From the NCBI GenBank assembly GCA_003255025.1, contig QANY01013229.1, positions 434,001 through 498,000 of the forward strand: DNA of 64,000 nt, written 5' to 3'. Below are positions 59,040 to 64,000 of this stretch, piece by piece (position 1 is the first letter of the stretch; every line of letters starts with the position of its first letter). The translations under genes and the position numbers were made by a program. Under the pieces are notes generated by a model. It did not search any database and was not told where the DNA came from. It was given only the letters and a program-made list of their open reading frames with translations. Source of the DNA: Datisca glomerata. Lineage: Eukaryota; Streptophyta; Magnoliopsida; Cucurbitales; Datiscaceae.

Positions 59040-59480
59040 GACATTTTCATTCTCATTGCCATGACGTTTCCATTACCGTTGCCATAACGTTTCCCTTACC
59101 GTTGCCATAACGTTTCCCATTACTTTTGCCATAACATTTCCTATTCTCAACGTTTTCCATCCCTATTGTCACAACGTTTCCAGTTCTCAACATTTCTCGT
59201 TCCCGTTGCCATAACATTTTTCGTTCGCAACATTTCCCATTCTCAACGTTTCTCATTCTTGTTGCCATAACGTTTCTCGTTCTTGTTGCCACACATTTCA
59301 TGTTCCTGTTGCCACAACGTTTCCCGTTCTCAACATTTTACATTCTTGTTGCCACAATGTTTCTCGTTCTCAATGTTTCCCTTTCTCGTTACCATAACGC
59401 TTTCTCAACATTTCCCGTTCCTGTTGCCATAACATTTTCCATTCATGTCGCCATGCCTTTTCCATTTATGTCATCATGAC
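59040..59480. repeat. Tandem repeat, about 15-30 bp unit (TTGCCATAACGTTTCCC)
   Basis: More than twenty hits to CGTTGCCATAACGTTTCCC and the alternating TTCTCAACRTTTCCCATTC, mixed in irregular order, fading into CATYACCATGAYGTTTCCAT on the right. Confidence 0.88.
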
Positions 59481-60280
59481 ATTTCCATTTATATCACCAT
59501 GATGTCTTTGTTCCCGCAGTCAGGACGTCTCCATTTTCATCGTTTCTTCATCTTTTATTTTCCTACACTTTGGCATATAGAATAGGAAAGAGCTAGTCTC
59601 CATAAAATACGCATATCAAAGCTTATATTTTCGCTCATCAACCATTAAAAGAATTTTTTTATAGCTTTAGAAAAGCTTAAATTGAAAATTCAAAAATTCA
59701 TTCCTTATGCAATTCGTGCATCAAATCAATTTGAATACCATTTACAACATTTCATGTTATCCATAATATGGTCAAACTATGAATTTTCTCAAAACAAAAT
59801 ACCTAAACAGGATAAATATAATTTTTATAATTACATCAAAGTATGATAAAATTTAACACGGAGAGCTAATTAATTATGTCCTACATAATTAGCGTAGAAT
59901 TAATTTCTTCTAATTTAATATACTTGAACTACTGTGTAAATATTTTTCTCAAGACATTGTACGATATGCTCATGCAATTATTCAATTTTTTTGGAGGATT
60001 TATATGTATTTAGAGGCAAAGCAATCATTTAAAAACAAATATTAGCTTGTAATTTGATGTCTTTCATATGTTTGCATAAGACGACATGTGCGTTTGAAAG
60101 TGGTAGCATTGCCGTAGTTGAATTTTGAATGAGGTTGAACTAATTCATTTTCTGGATTTTCTTTTTGTGAAAGCTTTGAACGCTCATGGATCAAATCTCA
60201 CAATTTTGATTTTGAGAAGGTATACAGATCCGAGCTATGATGTCTACATCCGAATCTTGAAACTCGTTCTTTCCGGAGAT
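59481..60280. other. Interior of the repeat-filled element, unique AT-rich part
   Basis: No coding similarity or tandem repeat recognised. Confidence 0.4.
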
Positions 60281-60563
60281 ATTAAATAATGTTGATACAA
60301 ATAATTGCATTATTCTCCGCTCTTCGCTTCTGTTTTTGGTTCCATAGTCATTTTCATTTCTGCTTCTGTTTTGAGTTTTTGTCATGCTGTCTTTTCCGTT
60401 CATGCTTCTGGTTCGGCTTCCGTTTCCACTTTTTCTTTCGTTTCCACTTCCGCTTCCGTTTCTTCTTCTGCTTACGTTGTTGAGGGGGCATTTGATTTAG
60501 TTTTGAGCATTTTGGGAAGGGATTTCTTGAGTTATTCTCTCAGCTCTCAATGAAAGCATCAAA
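60280..60563 (-). other. Leader, rudimentary gag start and primer site of the repeat-filled element
   Basis: The minus strand reads TTTGATGCTTTCATTGAGA next to the LTR (60545-60563) as primer site. A Met at 60510 starts MLKTKSNAPSTT and a stop, matching in position and spacing the MPRTRSN start of the gypsy gag at 48278. A Glu/Lys/Thr-rich short-period repeat (EEETEAEVETK-type, 60330-60480) follows, with no gag beyond it. The leader similarity to 48240-48330 includes GAGCATTTTGGGAAGG and TTTCTTGAGTTAT against its counterpart. Confidence 0.7.
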
Positions 60564-61107
60564 TGTAGAGGAAAAAATTCGCCGTCTTTGATAATCGGTA
60601 GTGAATTTCTTACATCAAAATATGAAAATATAGAGAATAATTTAGAGAGGGAATGAGAGAATAAATACGTCATGATTTACGTGCAAAACCCTTAAAGGGA
60701 AGAAAAACCACGGGGAGATTTTGATAGTATTTCATTATGGATAAAGGTTTACAAGGCTAATGGGGGTTGAAAGTTATTCTTTCCTGTTCGGAGTTCATCT
60801 TGCCTCTATTTATAGATTTTCACATAATTTGATACAGTTTATCTAATTCTATCTAAAAATATGATCAACAGAATATTTTTCTGAGATCCAGTTTATCAAC
60901 ATTAACAACCTAAGTAAATTTTGATCGTTTGATCGATCTAATGGTCTTGATTAGCTTCTCTTTAAATCGCCACATCAGCAATCCATGTACTTTCATCTGA
61001 TTGGTCTATTCTTCATAACCGTCTGGTTGATCCTGCGATTCTCGCTCTATCTTCTCTTCGATGAAGTTTTCAGTCTAGATATTGGCACATGTCATGTAAA
61101 ATTTTAC
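60564..61107 (-). mobile_element. 5' LTR of the repeat-filled element
   Basis: Begins TGTAGAGGAAAAAATTCGCC and ends ATGTAAAATTTTAC on plus. It carries CTATTTATAG (about 60807), a TATA-like word on minus (CTATAAATAG). Confidence 0.88.
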
Positions 61108-61114
61108 TTGTAGA

Positions 61115-62299
61115 ATAGATAGTAGTAAAATGCTCATGCCATGCATGAGATTGAGAAAATAAAAATAAATTAGTTTAACTAAAAATATTATTTCAAAATT
61201 AAAGTAGATATCAATATTGAAAGTTTTTTATTAAAAAACTTGATGATAATTTCTTTGTCTAGTTATATTATCTTGCTAAAAATTTGTGTCTCTTAATTTC
61301 CAGCATCTTGTTACAAAGCTTGAGCAAAATTAATCTCTTGATTTTAATAAGATGCGAAAAACTTGTTCTTATAGAAAACAAATTCTTTATTTAAGAAAAC
61401 TGAAATTAAACGACATTATAGCCAAAAAATGAATATATATATATATATATATATATATCTATTCAAATTAATTGCATGATTTTACGATGTGAAGTGACAC
61501 TCGATTAAAGGAAAATTAAATTTATAAAAATAAGTAGTGTTATGTTATCACTCTTAAAATAAATTGAGAATTACATGTAGAATTAACCTGAAAAGTAATC
61601 AAAACTGAAGGAAAATAAGAGTTTGGAAAACAAAACTGAATTCATGTTCAAAGATTTGAAAGCTTGAAGATGGTGTTGCGTGTTGTAGAGTTTGACAATA
61701 GATTATATTTATGAAAAATGACAGAAACGTCAACTTTCCAGCTTAAACTATAAAATCGGCTTAAGTAAATACTTTTTTACCGAATTTTACATAGGTGTAA
61801 ATACAATACATTATACACAGTATTCTGGTCATTTTTACAATAAAAACATTTTCCAAACATTTTTACACTTTGAGCTAAAAAATTTAACATTTTTATAATT
61901 TGAATTAAAAAATTGATCATTTTTTCAATTCTCCTATATATTTATAGGAAAACTTAGTTTATATAAAGCTATAACATTTTAGTCATCTAGTCTTTTGTCT
62001 TCATGTCTTTTCATCGTTTAAAATATTTAATAACTCATTATTAATTGAGTAATTTTAATTTATCATAACTTAACTCATTAATATTTATATATAAGTTGTT
62101 ATACTTTTTATATATAATATAATATAATAATTAATTATAAAATAAAAATGGTTAATTCATCATATTTTAGTAACAGAAACGATTGGTTGATAAAATATAA
62201 TAGAAATTGTCATCACTTTGTTTTGAGGATGAATTCTGAACCGGATCAGGTGATGAATGGAGAGTGATCTAGTTATCGGAGAACCATTGAGATTGTGAA
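61115..62299. other. AT-rich intergenic sequence with (AT)13 microsatellite
   Basis: Nothing coding is recognised. A 27-bp (AT)n run lies at 61433-61459. Confidence 0.6.
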
Positions 62300-62760
62300 G
62301 GACTAGCACGGAGAGAATGATGAGCATCCTTAACGGCCTAGACGGTGACAACCGCCAGCAAACGCACCTCCGTAAGGTTGCCAAGGAGAGGGAGAGAGAG
62401 AGCACCCTAAATGTGTGCGTATAATGTCCAAATATTCAACCCCTTCAATAGGAGTGTTAAGCATATTATATAGAAAGTAAGGGGTCAACCCTATTTTATG
62501 ATTGGTCAATCAACGATTGCCAAGTGTAAGTGGAGGCCGACATATAGGACGCTGCCACATGTTTTTAGGTCCATCCTCAACGAGACGACGACGCATCTAA
62601 AGTATACTGAGGAGTTCATGACGGCGGACTGACACGACGAACTTCATCCTAATCCTACTAAGTCGTATGCTTCCAATTCATTCCCAATGTGGTATGAGTT
62701 CATCCAAGTCTTGTCACTTGACTTGATGGTTACTGGTAAATAAGCAGGGGTTCGACCAGT
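62300..62760 (-). mobile_element. LTR remnant distantly like the left-edge gypsy LTR
   Basis: Words shared in order with 1540-2060 are GAGAG...GAGCACYCTAAA, CCTAATCCTAC and CATCCAAGTCTTGTCACTTG (left copy CACCCAAGTCTTTGTCACTTG), then CTTGRTGGTT. Identity is low and patchy, so this is a diverged member of the same or a related family in the same orientation. No gag or primer site is adjacent. Confidence 0.4.
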
Positions 62761-63583
62761 GCGGGTGGACCCATGAGTATGTCCAAGGTAGAAAATTCAT
62801 GTATAAACAGTATCCCATGTGCAAGTTCAAATGTGTAGCACTTAAACTTGTACATAGTCTCGGTGTGTGTTATAATCTTACTTGATGAGTCACTGAATTG
62901 TGAGATGTTCAATTCTGATGACGAATGTTTCTTCATCAAATCAGTCATGCAAGGTCATCTTCATTACTATAGCCCCTAGTTGGATGTGATGATATATCAA
63001 TTGCTTGCATTTAGCCTTCAATCAGAGATGCAAGAAGTAGTTGACTACGGCGAGCTTCACTCAATAAAAAGTCTGATCATGGCGATGTTCACTGAAAAAT
63101 GACTGGCTGAAAATATATACACACACTAGTAATGCATAACCTTATATTCAAGGTTAGCACAATTGAATATATATTATAAGATTTATATCATATGAATGTT
63201 CACAATGTGTGTTCAGATGTCAATGTATCATAACAAGATAACATAGTCAAACAACATTCTTTAACTATATCATGGTCATATATGACAAACGTCTTAACGA
63301 TACATTCATATTTACCATTACTAGAGATAATTCATCAGAGTCATTGCCATCGCTTTCCAATATTAATGATACGAGAGAATTAGTCAAGATAAACTCACCA
63401 GAGAGGAGTTTAACCAACGCAACATTACATCAAGGCAACATATTATCCAAGAGAAATCTAATCATGGCAGAGTTCGTCAAGAAATTTCTTTGCGGGAAGT
63501 AAACATGCTGAAGTGTCATCTTTAGACGATTCGACTTGTGATAGCGCATATGCGTAGGAACCTGCACGACATTGCTCAAGAAG
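62761..63583. other. No recognised feature
   Basis: Short open frames without similarity. Confidence 0.4.
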
Positions 63584-63635
63584 GCGCACACACACGCGCA
63601 CGCGCACGCACACACACACACACACATATATGTGC
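63584..63635. repeat. 52-bp alternating purine-pyrimidine run, (CA/CG)n
   Basis: Every step from GCGCACAC through CGCGCACGCGCACG, (CA)n and ATATATGTGC alternates purine and pyrimidine without a break. Such runs can adopt left-handed Z-DNA; here that is inference. Confidence 0.9.
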
Positions 63636-63859
63636 CCATTGCCGTGGAATGTGGCTTTAGTCATATGGATTGTATCTAACTTGGGTATTTATTATGGATG
63701 TGTTTATGGTAAAAGTCGCGTGTAAGAGCGATGTACGTGCGAAGTAGAGATGCATGATAACGAAGCATGATAAAAATTTGAAGTACGAATGGGTATATTT
63801 CAAACACGTTTGGCGGCCAAGTTCCCCTTTGAAAGGTTTCGCACGACGGTTAAGTTCTA

Positions 63860-64000
63860 CCTAACTACCTTTGCTGAAATGTCTTCATAGCATTTCAGGG
63901 ACAAACTTTACTTGAGCGCATTAGGCACATCCCAGGGATGTACTCTGCTGAAACATCTTAAGTGTGTTTCAAGAATAAACTTTACGAAAACGTCTTAAAC
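63860..64000. repeat. Tandem repeat, about 90-100 bp unit, partial at the window edge
   Basis: The words TGCTGAAAYRTCTT, TTTCARGRAYAAACTTTAC and a CGYMTTAR word occur in the same order twice, starting at about 63875 and 63950. The second copy runs to the window end, so more copies may follow. Confidence 0.6.

Larger units (their letters stand above)
55803..61107 (-). mobile_element. Non-autonomous LTR retroelement with tandem-repeat interior, about 5.3 kb
   Basis: Two direct LTRs of about 545 bp flank an interior of about 4.2 kb. A primer site adjoins the right LTR, so the element reads on minus. TTGTAGA occurs directly outside both ends (55796-55802 and 61108-61114); the 5 bp GTAGA may be the target duplication. 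The interior holds no visible gag, RT or integrase. Instead it contains at least four different tandem-repeat arrays (56.8-57.1, 57.6-57.9, 58.2-58.7 and 59.0-59.5 kb) and CT-rich stretches. This fits a large retrotransposon derivative. The polypurine tract is not clear. Confidence 0.82.

Noticed and set aside
57258..59064. Small plus-strand frames rich in Phe, Ser and Leu
   Set aside because: They arise from CT-rich and tandem-repeat DNA inside the non-coding LTR element.
60289..60553. Plus-strand frames rich in Phe/Cys/Ser
   Set aside because: They mirror a Glu/Lys/Thr short-period repeat read on minus after the rudimentary gag start; neither shows similarity.
1..64000. tRNA or rRNA genes
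   Set aside because: No cloverleaf-like segment with both internal promoter boxes and no rRNA core words were seen on reading both strands.

Overview
This is a plant nuclear window, most likely from a eudicot, and it is built almost entirely of old, broken, nested transposable elements. The evidence is AT-rich non-coding DNA, Ty1/copia and Ty3/gypsy elements with plant-type primer sites (GGTGCTTTTATTGAG, GGCGACTCCACTAG), L1-type LINEs with DUF4283/zinc-knuckle ORF1 proteins, CACTA transposons, FAR1-like MULE transposase genes and F-box/FBD-LRR genes. I see no intact host gene. Every protein-coding trace has stops, frame changes or missing parts. The species cannot be named from the sequence alone.

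Layout. 0-2.6 kb: 5' end of a gypsy element on the minus strand (gag with an expanded minisatellite, primer site, LTR). 2.6-8.6 kb: dispersed repeat copies, a purine-rich tract, short tandem duplications and an LTR-like piece. 8.6-11.8 kb: a minus-strand copia element whose reverse transcriptase contains an inverted segment. 13.4-20 kb: a plus-strand gene of a transposon-associated family, convergent with a minus-strand FAR1-like transposase gene. The FAR1-like gene is split by a 3.4 kb CACTA element (15718-19144) with a 3-bp target duplication. 20.3-21.8 kb: a palindrome array and a coding remnant with an acidic tail. 21.8-29.5 kb: a plus-strand copia element holding a LINE fragment. 30.8-31.2 kb: two exons of a SAR1-type GTPase pseudogene. 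31.9-32.2 kb: one end of a second CACTA element. 32.8-33.3 kb: another palindrome array. 34.2-36.5 kb: an Athila/Tat-like gypsy protease remnant and LTR.

37-46 kb is the ruin of an F-box/FBD-LRR cluster. One copy lies on the plus strand. A second, on the minus strand, is split by a copia element (39869-44576) and an LTR-like piece. A third is represented only by its FBD domain. 46-48.7 kb is gypsy gag-protease with primer site and LTR. 49.1-54.4 kb is a near full-length L1-type LINE. 55.8-61.1 kb is an LTR element with recognisable LTRs and a primer site but an interior made largely of four or more unrelated tandem-repeat arrays and no visible gag-pol. Its primer site and leader resemble those of the gypsy element at 46-48.7 kb, so it may be a non-autonomous passenger. 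The last 2 kb hold an LTR remnant distantly like the one at the left edge, a long CA/CG microsatellite and a short tandem repeat.

The genes do not form a pathway. What the window records is the order of insertions: FAR1-like gene, then CACTA; F-box gene, then copia; copia leader, then LINE fragment. No new enzymatic or defence system is visible. The most unusual items are the repeat-filled LTR element, the CACTA insertion whose removal restores the transposase reading frame exactly, the SAR1 pseudogene near a CACTA end, and the two palindrome arrays.
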